Shown in pieces: positions 34,823-46,381 of a DNA stretch of 64,000 bases (the first letter of the stretch is position 1; every line of letters starts with the position of its first letter). The notes under the pieces were generated by a model that was not told the DNA's origin, did not search any database, and was given only the letters and a program-made list of their open reading frames with translations. The position numbers and the translations under genes are program-made. Source of the DNA: Nageia nagi (taxonomy: Eukaryota > Pinophyta); assembly GCA_050084985.1 (NCBI GenBank), contig JBITNC010000002.1, positions 19,468,001 to 19,532,000 of the forward strand, written 5' to 3'.

Positions 34823-34940
34823 AAGTCAAACACACTCAGGTCCAATCATGCATGGCTTGGAATATGCATTGACAAGTCAATAGGGCTTTTCCAAGAAATA
34901 GGGAAGTCAAAGTACCAAGTCAAAGGGAGTGAAAAGTCAA
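34823..34940 (-). promoter_or_regulatory. Cluster of five TTGACTT (W-box-like) words
   Basis: AAGTCAA occurs at 34823, 34874, 34904, 34917 and 34934. On the minus strand this is TTGACTT, which contains the WRKY-binding core TTGAC(C/T). The cluster lies 80-200 bp upstream of the first recognised exon of the antisense PMD gene, so it could be its promoter. Function is inferred. Confidence 0.45.
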
Positions 34941-36639
34941 AATGACACACTTTAAATCAAATTTGTATTTTATTATTTCTAAATTACATTAAAACCCTAG
35001 ATCTTTTTTCTTTTCCTCTATAGGTATCCAAAATCATTATTTTGTATGTTCATTATGCATCAAATTATTTTAAATTCCTATCATTTCTTTTTCAAAAAAT
35101 TCTAATGTTGTTTTTACGCTGCTAGAGGCTTCCATTTCTTTGAAATAAGTGTGCATTAAAAGGTAAGTGGTTTGTAGTGGTGCATACATCCATTTTCATT
35201 CCTTATGAAATTATAATATTTGTGTTATTTGAAATTATTTATAGAAAAGGTACACTGTTAGCGGTGTGGAAAAGACTAAATTGGCAAATATTCTAAATAC
35301 ATTATCCCAATTATTGTTATAATACATTTTATGGAATGCTTAGTATACTCATACACCTATTATATATGATTGATTTTTATTTATAAAATTTTATTATATT
35401 TAAATTGCACTTCAAATTTCCCTCTTTAAATTTATCCATTGTTTGCATTTCATTATCAATTAAAAATGCATATTTCACCATCAATTGAATACACCTTTGA
35501 TTTTGAAAAATGTTATATGCTTTTCTATGATGCCAGTGGTGTGCATATTGAAAAATTGAATGTTATTTCAAATAATTACAAGCCTTACATATTGTTTATG
35601 ATTCATAGAAATGATTATTCGAATATTATATACATTTCAAAAATAAATTGCAAATATTGAAAAATATTGCTATTTTATAATTTCTCTAAAAATCATATGA
35701 TAAATTTGATCATTATTTTTTTCATGAATGGAAGCAATATGATATAAATGATTTTCAATTGAATATCTTTTAAATTGCTACACTTAAAATGGAAAATCTC
35801 ACACCGCCAACAATGTGCAATTAGTATAAATCCTTTGCAATTGGGGCATGTTGTAATTTTGTTGAACATTTTCCTATTTATATGATTTCTTTATGCATAT
35901 GATTTTGTTTATGGATAAGGATTAATATTGTTGGAAATATGATCATGAAATTTTAGGCATACCATGATGCTAACAACGTGGATTTACATTGAATATTTGT
36001 GCAAATTCAAATTTTACAATGAAAGCATAGTGAATAATTGAATATATGGTGCATTGATGGAAATTGAATATATTGGTTCATTGATATATTAATAAATGTT
36101 TCATAGCCATGGTCTTCCCATGAGCAAATATTGTATTGTTATAGGACATCACCATTATGAGTCATTGAATGGATATTTATGGACTATGAGTTGTCTATCA
36201 CAATAGTATATAAATTAACTATATTGCAAGCTTAGGGAATTACAAAGAACCCATGCACTTGCTCTTCACATAATATGAATTATCTATCATAATAGTCTAC
36301 GTATCATTTTTTCTATATCACTACAAGTTGCATCAATCATAGTAACACATTGCATATTATATTTATTTCATCCTCGCTATTTACATTTCTTATTCTTTCA
36401 TGGATATGATCTATGTAGGTATATGTTGTTTTATTTTATAGGTATTGTCTAGGTGAGTAGGATTACTATCAACTGCTCACCTCATAGAGGGAATCTTATT
36501 TTTGACTTGATTACCCAACATAGTAAGCACTAGGGGAAGACAAGACCAAAAGGGTGAAAGCAACATACCATACTTGACATATTAATTAAAACAAGGAAGT
36601 TTGGATTATACAATTCTAATATATTTTCATTGCATATCC
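34941..36639. other. Non-coding 3' region of element C
   Basis: No convincing coding region is seen on either strand. An AAAACCCTAG word (about 34990) and several short words of the GCTAxxxGTGG kind (about 35121, 35249, 35526) are present. The stretch ends in the polypurine tract. Confidence 0.5.
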
Positions 36640-36653
36640 AAATAGGGGCAAAA
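36640..36653 (+). other. Element C polypurine tract
   Basis: AAATAGGGGCAAAA abuts the 3' LTR start TGTAGACACC. It is almost the same as the tract of element E. Confidence 0.85.
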
Positions 36654-37385
36654 TGTAGACACCTAAAAATGATTTATTATTTATTTAATAAATCATATTT
36701 AGTGCATTAAATGATTAAAAGGTAATAATACATAAATCAAGATAAAATGCTATTATATTGCAATACCATGTGATAGGGCCAATGTAATATTATATACCAT
36801 GGTTTATATTTTAAGTTATCTTGAATATTAAAATGATTATTATTATTTATATATGTTGGTTTTCACTCCTTTCTATTTCCTTGTAGGTTATAAATATGGG
36901 AGGTGAAGTTTGACATCCCTATCGGAACTCTCTGATAGGTGGTTGTCGCAAACATCAAGCTTACAATGTCTCTTGATTTCACCTATCTTTGAGAACTTAT
37001 TAACTCTTTGAGCTCTATTATCTCTCTCTTGTGCACAACATGAAATTGTCATTCCTATGCCACCAATGACATACCCTTTCCACACAGCTGATAGTGTGCA
37101 CCGTCATGATTAGGAGATCTAGATTTTAGGGAATAGCTCGTGTATCCATTATAGCAAATATGTGTTAAGATATTACCTTAAATTTGATCATAGTCCGTCA
37201 AAGATTCATCATTTTTCTACTTTGAGGATTGTACATACACTAGCTATAAGCCCCACTCTATATCAGATTCATATGTTTCATGTATAATGCTTGTAATCTG
37301 ATATAGAACTATTATTCATTATATTCATAGACTAAATTTATTTATCTATATATTTACTTATTAATTACACATTTTTGGGTCTACA
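36654..37385 (+). repeat. Element C 3' LTR
   Basis: It starts TGTAGACACC and ends TTTTTGGGTCTACA, with TATAAATA at 36889-36896. It matches 21668-22385. The target duplication CTATT follows, and the satellite resumes directly. Confidence 0.93.
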
Positions 37386-38443
37386 CTATTATTCCATCTA
37401 TTGTGTAGAACCTTTGAGTATGTGGTGATTTCCATACTACAACCATGTTTATCTTTAAAATTATCGCAAGAGAAATTGTTGTGAAGGATGCAAACGAATT
37501 TCATTATTCCAAATAAGAAAAATATTCTTGTGGATATTATTGGTACTGTAAACATGCATATTATTCCATCTAGTTTGAAATGCAAATTCATTTCTAGCAT
37601 GTAAAAATATGAACTCCACTTATGTAACACATAATATACCTATTATTCCATCTATTGTGAAGGATTTTTGAGTTTACAATGATTTCCATATTGCAACCAA
37701 GTTTATCTCCAAAATTATTGTAAGAAACATTATTGTGAAGGATGCAAATAGATTACATCATTTAAAACATGCAGAATGTTCTTGTAGAGATTATTGGTGA
37801 TGTAAATATGCTTATTATTCAATCTATTTTAAAATGTGAAAATATGAATAACTCCACTTATGCGACACATAATATGCCTATTTTTACATCTATTGTGAAG
37901 AACCTTTTAGTATGCAATGATTTTTATATTGCAAACAAGTTTATCTCCAAAATTATTTCAAGGGAAATTGTTGTTAAGGATGCAAACAAATTCCATCATT
38001 TTAAACATGCAAAATATTTTTGTGTAGATCATTGGTGATGTAAATATGCCTATTATTCCATATATTTTGAAATACAAATGCACTACTAATATGTAAAAAT
38101 ATAGATAACTTGTATAATACATAATATGCTTATTATTCGATCTATTATGGAAAAATTCTAAGTATGTAGTGATTGCCATACTACAACCAAGTTTATCTTT
38201 GTTAGAAAGGGACATTGTTGTGAAGGATGTAAATGGATTCCATCATTTCAAACATTTAGAATGTTTTTATAGAGATTATTGGTTATTCAAATATGCCTAT
38301 TATTCCATCTATTGTTAAATACAAACATACTACTAACATGTGACACACAACATGCCTATTATTCCATCTATTGTGAAGAACCTTTGAGTACACAATGATT
38401 TCCATATTGCAACAAAGTTTATCTCCAAAATTATTGAAAGGAA
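37386..38443. repeat. Satellite tract, middle block
   Basis: The long form of the unit: anchors (C)AACCA(A/T)GTTTATCT at about 37440, 37694, 37932, 38184 and 38410, spaced 254, 238, 252 and 226 bp. Compared with the short form in the left block it has an extra ~75 bp with CATCTATTGTGAAGAACC, TTTGAGTATG and GTGATTTCCATA. The block ends where element D inserted. Confidence 0.9.
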
Positions 38444-38730
38444 TGATAAGGAATAATGAATAATATTATTAATTAGGTATATATGATAAAATAGTACTTT
38501 ATAAGCATTTAGTTAAGGTCATTTACTGCTTATAATTATCTTGTAAAATTGTGTCCTCAATACCATGTTCTCAAACCATGGTATTCGTTAAGGTGATTTA
38601 ATATTTATGGTTATCTTGTAAAACCATGTCCTTAATACCATGTTCTCAAATAATGGTATTTGTTCTTATAAATGCCTATTTATATGCCTCTCTTTATAAT
38701 GAAATGTACTATGGATTTAATTCCATATCA
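38444..38730 (+). repeat. Element D 5' LTR
   Basis: It starts TGATAAGGAATAATG and ends TTCCATATCA. Inside, a block with CTTGTAAAA, TGTCCT(C/T)AATACCATG and TTCTCAAA recurs at an offset of 75 bp (38540, 38615). A TATAAATG lies at 38667-38674. Confidence 0.92.
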
Positions 38731-38731
38731 T

Positions 38732-38743
38732 TGGTATTAGAGC
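38732..38743 (+). other. Element D primer-binding site
   Basis: TGGTATTAGAGC differs by one transition from the initiator-Met tRNA complement and lies one base after the LTR end. Confidence 0.85.
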
Positions 38744-39864
38744 AGTTCCTTCTCTTTGGGATCTCAACTCTCAGATTTGTTGTTAGATATGAGGGGGGAT
38801 TGGCTTCATGCCATTCCACTTTCCTTACCATAATTCATTATATGTATCATATCTATCTATCTTATCATTTCTATGATCTCCTTTCCATATCTTGGAATAA
38901 GTGAAGCCAAGAGAGAGACCATTGAGTGGAGGTTGGTGTTCTCCATACCCATTATATACAAATACATTTTCATGATGATTAAAACCAAAGGTCAAATACT
39001 AATCCAAATGGGATGAAATTTTGTATGTGAATTATACACATCTATAACTTTCAAATAGTTTTAATAATGCACAAAATAGAGCTTTGGATCAAAAGTTATA
39101 GATTTTACAATTTGCCTATTTTATAGGGACTATAGTTACATTTTTTAGAGGGAGACAAGTGGATAAAATGTAATGGATGTTCATCTTCATATTCTAATTG
39201 CAACTTGGAAATTCATCCCTCAATCATATGGTTGGACTTTTTTTATAATAGTGACTCATCATTTGTTGGCATCTATTTGGCATCATGGCCAAATCAAAAT
39301 TACAATTATTTGTGTAATTTTCAATTTTGAAGGAGTTTTTGTCATAACTTCTTCCTTAGATCTTTGTTTAGAATGCTATCTATTCAGTTGGATTTCTCAC
39401 TTTAAGAGATTTGCAATGAGTGGTTACATGGTATATTTTTCTTCTTTATGCTCCATGTGATTACCATTCTTTTACAGTGGATCTCATTTCATTAATTATT
39501 AATGAAATCTTCACAAGGTTGTATCTTTTTCATCTGAAGTCTAATTTTGGATCCATATGAAGAGTTGGTATTTAACTTTTGAGCTCTTATTTGTACAATA
39601 ATTCAATTAGTAACTAAAATTTCATGCCTTGTCTTCAAGTTGAGGGACTCTCTTTGCATCCTTCCTTTGGCAATTTAGCTCCCTTTTTGAGATACTTGGT
39701 ATTCACATTATTTCAATGCTTATGTGCTTCAAATATTCTTGTAGTGTTATATTGGTTCTTACTTAAACAAAAATTAATTATATGGATTCTTTTTGTGACT
39801 ATCACTATTATTCATTATACATTACATAGCATTTGCATTGGGTACTCAATCACTTAGAGTTGTA
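38744..39864 (+). other. Element D internal region (no gene recognised)
   Basis: The longest frames (39173-39460, 39624-39857) are rich in Phe, Ile, His and Trp and match no retrotransposon domain. The text reads like an old non-coding element body. About 240 bp of the same internal region follow element F (45855-46094). Confidence 0.55.
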
Positions 39865-39869
39865 GTCCC

Positions 39870-40072
39870 TATTAGAAATAATACATTAGAAAATAATGGA
39901 TACTTTAGGTATCTACATATTAAGTAAATACATTAGTGTTTATACTAGTGTATCATATTTTAATATTAGGGCTTATGGGTAACTTTGTTATCTCTACCAG
40001 AATGTAGCTCTCACTTCTCTATTCTCTTTAAACCCTTATCATTAATGGAATACTTTTGGCTTTTCTCAAATA
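39870..40072 (+). repeat. Element F 5' LTR
   Basis: It shares TTAGAAATAATACATTAGA, GGATACTTTAGGTATC and CTTATCATTAATGGAATAC with 45642-45854. The TG start has decayed to TA. The end is set by the primer-binding site. Confidence 0.88.
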
Positions 40073-40083
40073 TGGTATCAAAG
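40073..40083 (+). other. Element F primer-binding site
   Basis: TGGTATCAAAG abuts the LTR end; one base differs from the initiator-Met tRNA complement. Confidence 0.8.
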
Positions 40084-41680
40084 ATTCTTATTTTTCTATG
40101 AGTTAATTCTCTTTGCTCTATATGCCCTTGGGATGATTGGAGATACAAAAACAATGGAATGAGAGACTCTTATTATTTCACTAAAGGCTTGAGAGAGATT
40201 TTCAAAGGAGTACCCAACACCACTGTAAAAGGTTTAGAGGTGTTGTTAATTTGCAGACCAATTTGCTTTGCTAGAAGTAATTTGCAAATTCTCACTAAGC
40301 CCAATGGAGATAGAGAGTAGTGTAATGAGATTTTTCCAAAACATCCACCCATCCTGTTTAGTAAAATATTATCACAAATTGAATTATTTATAAGAAATCA
40401 ATGAGGAGACCAATCTAATATGAGAAAATTGAATAGCATAGAGAGTATTCTATAGAAGTTAAAGGCACACTGAAGATTGTTAAAAAGATTAGAAATTTGT
40501 TGTTACAAATATGAGTAAAAACTATGAGGAGAATAAGTAGAGCATTATGTCACAAATTGCTCTTCTATGTGCCCATTAGTCATGCTATTTTATAAACTAT
40601 TAAAGAGTAGGGAGAAATGTGTATTAGCTTGCCCAATATCTTGCTAAGATAACTAAATGACCTCCGAAACATGTGTCCTCCTCATGGATGCAAAGAACCT
40701 CATGCCCAAGCCCATGCTACCAAGAACATCATGTTGTCTCCCCATACATATTGTAGCCTATCTCATGCACCTATTTGTGTAAACATTATCTAACAATCAT
40801 AGCAAACAACACATTGATGAGATCATATGATTATGAAAATTCCAATGCTATCTTTCCAAATAGATCTCTTATTTAGGCTAGCATGTGTAAACATCATCCA
40901 ACAAGCCTATCATTTTTCAAAATATGCATAGTCTAAATAGCCTTCCATGCTAGGCCCAATAGTCTACTATTCCATGCTCTCCTCACATAACATCTCCCAT
41001 GGTACCTTCTATAACTCATGTAGTAGAGATAGAATAAATAAAACAAAATTGGTAGGCAATGGACTTCAAAAATTAAAGCTACAATTTAAAATTTAAAATG
41101 AAATATTTTTCTTTCATCTATTTTTCCCAACAAATAATAAATTTGTTTTGAGAATATGCCAAGAAGGAGATGCAATATATTTAAAACTTGGCCTTATAAA
41201 AAGTGTGGGTGATTAATATATTTCTCTAAGATATTTATAACAATATTTGCCAAGCAAATATTAATAACTTGGAGGAAACAATTAAATATTTTAGAGAAGT
41301 TATCAAACTTTATTTTTTGAAGGAAACACAAACTTAGAGAGAAACAAAATTCATCCAATTCCTTTCTCAAATCAAGATAAAACCTTTAAAGCACCAACTT
41401 TTTGCATACAAGGTTGAAAGTTCCAAACCCCCTCCTCACACTTTAAAATTAATTTTTTACATGTGCTTAAATGTTTTGGCAATTTAGTTTGAAAATTGAA
41501 GATATTTAATTTATTTTGAGCCAAACTCATTAAATGTTTACCTTGGAGGAGATTTAAAATTGAACCTTGAAGGAAAATTTAAAAGGGGGAGGTTGAAAGT
41601 TTTTGCACACTCCAAAAAAAAAAGAGTAATTTTTTTCAAATCAATGCAATCATAGTTCTGAATATTGCAAAACAACATGG
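40084..41680 (+). other. Element F leader, no gene recognised
   Basis: About 1.6 kb between the primer-binding site and gag with no motif seen. It is long for a copia leader; an extra insertion or an unrecognised repeat may be hidden here. Confidence 0.4.
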
Positions 41681-41689
41681 CCTAGATTA

Positions 41690-42545
41690 CCCTAAGCATT
41701 TTTCTACTTGATTCAGAAGTATTGAAGGCTAATAACTATGCCTCTTGGAAGATGAAGATTTAGACAATCTTAAAGTTCAAAGAATTATGAGATATTGTAA
41801 CTGGAAAAGAAAGTTGTCCAATGATAGCTAGTAATGACTAAAATAAGTTTGATGAAAGAAGTAAGAAAGCTTGTATGATCATCCTTCTTGGTATTTCAGA
41901 TGATGTACAACCTAATGTTCAAGACTCCAAAGATGCTATAGTAGCATGGAAGAAATTGTAGCAAGTGTTTGCATCAAATAATAACAATCAAATTTTACAT
42001 TTGCAAGGATAATTACACACCCTCAAACTAAAAAGTGATGAACAAATTAAATTCTTTCTTTGTAGAGTTGTGAAACTATGTGCATCCCTATTAGAATTAG
42101 GTGAAGAAGAGGAATACATGCTCCTTGTACCCATTATCCTATGAGTAATCCTAGAGAAATAGCATACCTTTGTGATGAAATTGAACATCCTGAAGTAAAA
42201 ACCTAACTTTAAAGAGTTGGTAAATATGTTGTAACAAGAAGAAGCTTCTCATGTGATCTACCATGAAGATGAATAAGCCATGGTATCCAATCAAAGAGGC
42301 AAGAAACCTTTCCAATAGAAAGGTAAATGAAAGAGTTTTTAGTAGTCCAATGATAAGTAATAGAAGACTTGTATGATTTGTGGTAAGAAAGAGCATGAAT
42401 TGCAAGATTATTGGTACAATTCTTTTACTCAAGGTTCATTGACCAACAATAATCCAAAATAAAAAGGGAAAACCCCTCAAAATCAAGGGGAATGAAAATA
42501 AAGATGACCACAATGAATAAAACAATAAGGAAATGTTATAAATGA
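41690..42545 (+). pseudogene. gag: Element F gag pseudogene (UBN2-like)
   Basis: Copia gag opens with LKANNYASWKMKI (about 41725-41760), then KACMIILLGISDDVQPNVQD and AIVAWKKL, a stop, QVFASNNNNQILHLQG, as in the UBN2/gag-polypeptide family. The knuckle near 42370-42415 reads CMICGKKEHELQDYW, CX2CX4HX4 with Tyr in place of the last Cys. About twelve stops. Confidence 0.8.
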
Positions 42546-42549
42546 TGTT

Positions 42550-43730
42550 GATCAGGTGATTGAAGATATTAGCAATCTCAATTTTGTTCATCAAGAGAAC
42601 CCTTCAATATCCTCCTCTTGGTGTGTTGATTTTGGTGCTCCCAGATGAAAGAATTAGTTTTCTTCCTTGGAAAATAATGCAAATCCTATCCAAGTTCAAT
42701 TTGGTGATGACACATCCCATGAAATTCAAGGCAAGGGTGATGTTCATGTTTGACTTGAAAAGAACAACTATCACCTCAAAGAGGTCATATCTACCAAGGC
42801 TCACAAAGAACTTCCTATCAGTTAGCCAAATGTTGGATAAAAATATGAAGGTGGATTTTGATAGTGTGAAGGAGAAAAGTTTTGCTTCATACAAGATAAG
42901 TCTAAATGATGCCAAATTATAGCAGTAGTAAAAGGAGTTAGGAGAATTTTTTTTGCTTGATATTGAGGCTTTCAACAATCAAGAACTCAATGTTCATGTT
43001 GTGAATGTGACCACTCTTTAGCACTATAGATTTAGACACATGAATCCAAACTACCTAATCACTTTATGAAAGAAGGAAAATAGTATTCCATCTCTTACCT
43101 CTCCTATTAATATTTTTTCTACTTGCATAGTAGGAAAATAGTATGGAATCCCATTCAATGATAGCACAAATCATGATAAAGGAACAATTGATGTGATCGA
43201 TATTGATCTATGTAGTCTAATTTGGGCTAGTGTTTATAGCCTCAAATACTTCTTGCTTTTTATTGATGACTACTGGTGTATTTCCTGAAGATAAAGGATT
43301 AGACATTTTCCTACTTCAAGGAATTCAAGGTACTTGTGGAGAAATAAATTTCTCATCACATCCATGTTCTCCACTTAGATTGAGGGGGAGAATACTTATT
43401 AAATAAATTTTTTGCATTCCTAAATCAACATGGAATTTGATGATAGTTGACCACAACCTACACACCATAGCGAAATGGAGTTTGTGAATGACAAAATTGA
43501 ACCATTGTGGGAATGACAAGAAGTGTGTTGAAAGGTGCAAAAATGGATATGATATTTTTGGCTGAAGCAGTGAATAATACCACATATATGTTGAATAGGG
43601 AACCCCCAAAAGCTCTTGATGGGATGACACCAGAAGGATGGTTAGGAGAGTGACCAAATATATCACATATTTGAGTGTTTGGTTATACTACCTACATGGA
43701 CATTTCTATGGAGAAAAGGAAAAATATTGA
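42550..43730 (+). pseudogene. Element F protease and integrase pseudogene
   Basis: The protease start near 42608 reads SSSWCVDFGAPR, where copia proteases have a D-S-G-A site; Ser is Phe here. A gag-pre-integrase part follows. The integrase core is seen at about 43195-43280 (IDLCSLIWASVYSLKYFLLF-like text, with IDDYW) and at 43500-43680: TIVGMTRSVLKGAKMDMIFL, AEAVNNTTYMLNREPPKALD and GMTPEGWLGE. That is the copia integrase end block. Many stops and at least two frameshifts. Confidence 0.75.
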
Positions 43731-44099
43731 TAAAAAATAAAAAAAGGTTCATTTTTCTTTGGTATGATAGTGAATCCAAAGCCTATAGAGTCATGGATAC
43801 TACTACTTGAAATACCTATATAAAAAAAGATGTGATCTTAGATGAGACTGGTGAATCTTCAACTAGTCCACCTACAGAGGTACCTAAACCTGATGGTGGC
43901 CCCATAATTAATTATGATGATGAGGATGATGAGAGAGAAGATCCAATTATGAATTTGCCACCTTAAATACCTAAGTGGTATCAAAAGATACTACAAGATT
44001 CAAACTTGAGTTCTCCACTAGATCCTTCAACTTCCAAAGTAAAGAAACAAAGCATGGCTTATGAAGAAGTGAACTTAGTACTGATGAGCATAGTTGTAA

Positions 44100-45600
44100 A
44101 TACACTTGAACCTAAAACAATTTGTAAAGCTATTTAGCTAATACATTGGAAGTTAGCCATGCAAGATGAATATGATACATTGATGAAAAATGGCACATGG
44201 AATTTTGTAGATTTTCCACTAGGGAAGAAGGTCATTGGATGCAAATGAATGTTTAAAAATAAGTACAAATTTAATGGTACACTCGATAAGCATAAGGCCT
44301 GACTCATTGCCAAAGGGTATGCTTAATAAGAAGGTATTGAATATGAGGAGACTTTTGATCCCACAACCAATATTAATACCATCCAAATTTCTTTTGCAAT
44401 GGTAGCATAATTTGCCAAGAAATTCCATTAAATGGATGTGAAAAGCACCTTCCTAAATGGATAATTAAAGGAATAAGTCTACATGCAGTAACCTGAAGGA
44501 TTTATGATTAAATTAAGAAACATAAAAGTGTGTAGATTGATCAAGTCTTTGTATGGATTGAAACAAGATTCAAAATCTTAGTTTTGAAAATTAATCCCCA
44601 TCTACTACAACATGATTTCAAGAGGAGTCTATATGATCCTAACCTCTATCTTCAACAACATGGGGGGAAATTGTCATAGTTGTAGTTTATGTCACTGATC
44701 TAGTTATCATAGAAAACACTAAGGATTTGATCATATCTTGCAAATATGACCTAAAAAAATCATTTTACATGATCGACCTTAGTTTACTTCATTATTACCT
44801 TGGATTGGATGTTTGGTAGATGTAGGATTGGATATTTTTTCACAAATGAAGTACACCAAGAAGCTATTGGAGAACTTTAGGATGCTAGAATGTGACCCAA
44901 TGTCTACACTAATTGAACTTCATTTACATTTTTCATGCCATGATTATTCTCCATCTATAAATGCAACTCTCTACCATCAACTAATTAGAGGATCAATTTA
45001 CCTAGCATACAACAAGCTAGATATTTGGTATGTTGTTAGCTATCAAGATTTATGGATGAACCAAAGAAGGCCCATTAGACCATGGTAAAGCATATTTTAA
45101 GGTACATCTATATAATTGATGATTATGGCCTAGAATGCAAGATGAATAATAAGTTCATCTTATATGGATACATGAATGCAGATTATGGAGGATCCTTAGA
45201 TGATAGAATATCTACGATAAGATATGTATTCTTCCTTAGATTTGGACCAATTTCATGGGGTAGTAAGAAGCAAAGCATCATATACAAGTCTACCATAAAT
45301 TAATAATACCATTGCAAAAGATGTTATTTTTGAAGCAATATGGCTATGTCATATTTTTATAGACATTGGAATTCCACATAAGCAAGTCATAGTTTTGCAT
45401 TACAAAAATTAAGGTGTATTGAAACTTATTCAAAATCCTTGTTTTCATGAGTGCACCAAACATATTAAGATTCAAGTGCATTTCATTTAGTATCATGTTT
45501 CACTACATAACATTCAACTCCAGTACATTTCCATGAAAGAGAAATTGCATATGTCTTCACCAAATCTCTTAACAATAGAAATTTTGAATAGTTTTGAAGC
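44100..45600 (+). pseudogene. Element F RVT_2 reverse transcriptase/RNase H pseudogene
   Basis: RT text: LAMQDEYDTLMKNGTWNFVD, then KYKFNGTLDKHKA, EYEETFDPTTNINTI, FHxMDVKSTFLNG (about 44425-44460) and VCRLIKSLYGLKQD. The YVDD-type box is not readable; a frameshift lies near 44640-44700. After it come YTKKLLENFRMLECDPMST (about 44848) and ATLYHQLIRGSIYLAYNKLD. RNase H has YGYMNADYGGSLDDRIST (about 45163), WGSKKQS and HECTKHIKIQVHF (about 45450). Roughly the whole copia C-terminal half is present but inactive. Confidence 0.85.
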
Positions 45601-45630
45601 TTCCTCTCATGTCCTCTAAAGATCCAATGT

Positions 45631-45641
45631 ATTATGGGGGG
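45631..45641 (+). other. Element F polypurine tract
   Basis: ATTATGGGGGG precedes the 3' LTR. Confidence 0.75.
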
Positions 45642-45854
45642 CATTAGAAATAATACATTAGATAATAATGGATACTTTAGGTATCTACATATTTAATAAA
45701 TACATTAATATTTATACTAATGTATCATATTTTATTATCAAGGTTTATGGGTAATTTCATTATCTCTATGGTAATGTAACTCTTGCTTCTCTTCTCTATT
45801 GCATTAAAATGCTTATCATTAATGGAATACTTCAATTATGGCTTCTCTCAAATA
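45642..45854 (+). repeat. Element F 3' LTR
   Basis: It matches 39870-40072; the TG start has decayed to CA. Confidence 0.88.
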
Positions 45855-46094
45855 GTTTCATTCTATCACAACCCATAATTTGTTGTACTTCTTATGGTTA
45901 CTCTTGAGGATAAAAGAGTCATAATTGACATTCTAACAATTTTGTGGTCATCATTTTATTCGTACTACACTATTTCATCTTTTAGCATTGGAGATTGGAT
46001 CAACATCAACCACTTTGTATCTTTATCATTTGGCTTTTCTTCTCAAGACCTCCTCCTAAGCTTTGAGGACCAAAGCTCTTATTATTGGGAGGAA

Positions 46095-46376
46095 TGATAA
46101 GAAATAATAAATAATATTATTAATTAGGTATCTATGATAAAATAATACTTTATAAGCATTTAGTTAAGCTCATTTAATATTTACAGTTATCTTGTAAAAT
46201 TATATCTTCAATACGATGTTCTAAATATGTATTCATTAAAGTAATTCAATATTTATGGTTGTCTTGTAAAAACATGTCCTTAGTACTATGTTCTCAAACC
46301 ATGGTATTTGTTCTTGTAAGTGCCTATTTATATTCCTCTTTGTAATGAAATCTATTTTGGATTTAATTCCATATCA
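46095..46376 (+). repeat. Element D 3' LTR
   Basis: It starts TGATAAGAAATAATA and ends TTCCATATCA, and is preceded by ATTATTGGGAGGAA. It matches 38444-38730 with scattered changes. Confidence 0.92.
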
Positions 46377-46381
46377 AGGGA

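Larger units (their letters stand above)
21663..37390 (+). mobile_element. Element C: gag-only LTR element with antisense PMD gene
   Basis: LTRs at 21668-22385 and 36654-37385 are bounded by a perfect 5-bp target duplication CTATT (21663-21667 and 37386-37390) inside the satellite. Internally there is a gag-like gene split by element B, no pol at all, then an antisense PMD gene (31712-34740), a spacer and a polypurine tract. Without pol it must have been mobilised by a related autonomous element. Its ends and polypurine tract match E, and E also has the antisense PMD gene, so an E-like element is the likely helper. Without B it is about 9.55 kb. Confidence 0.88.
39865..45859 (+). mobile_element. 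Element F: Ty1/copia LTR retrotransposon nested in D
   Basis: LTRs at about 39870-40072 and 45642-45854 bound a primer-binding site, gag, protease, integrase, RVT_2-type RT and RNase H in copia order (integrase before RT). The flanks GTCCC and GTTTC could be a decayed duplication (two transitions). All genes are full of stops, mostly at old CAG/CAA/TGG-like sites. Confidence 0.88.
38439..46381 (+). mobile_element. Element D: small LTR element without coding region, carrying element F
   Basis: LTRs of 287 and 282 bp (38444-38730, 46095-46376), an iMet-type primer-binding site directly after the left LTR, and a GGGAGGAA polypurine tract before the right one. Flanks AGGAA and AGGGA (38439-38443, 46377-46381) match at four of five bases, and the satellite word interrupted is normally AAGGGACA. 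Without F it is about 1.94 kb and no gag or pol motif is seen. It is therefore a non-autonomous, TRIM-like or short LARD-like element. Confidence 0.85.

Noticed and set aside
39173-39857. Two ORFs of 95 and 77 codons inside element D
   Set aside because: No retroelement or host domain pattern; hydrophobic composition follows base composition.
42604-42978. Minus-strand 124-codon ORF, and the minus-strand ORFs near 42.2, 43.5 and 44.3 kb
   Set aside because: They overlap gag, protease, integrase and RT traces of copia element F on the plus strand, which are recognisable.
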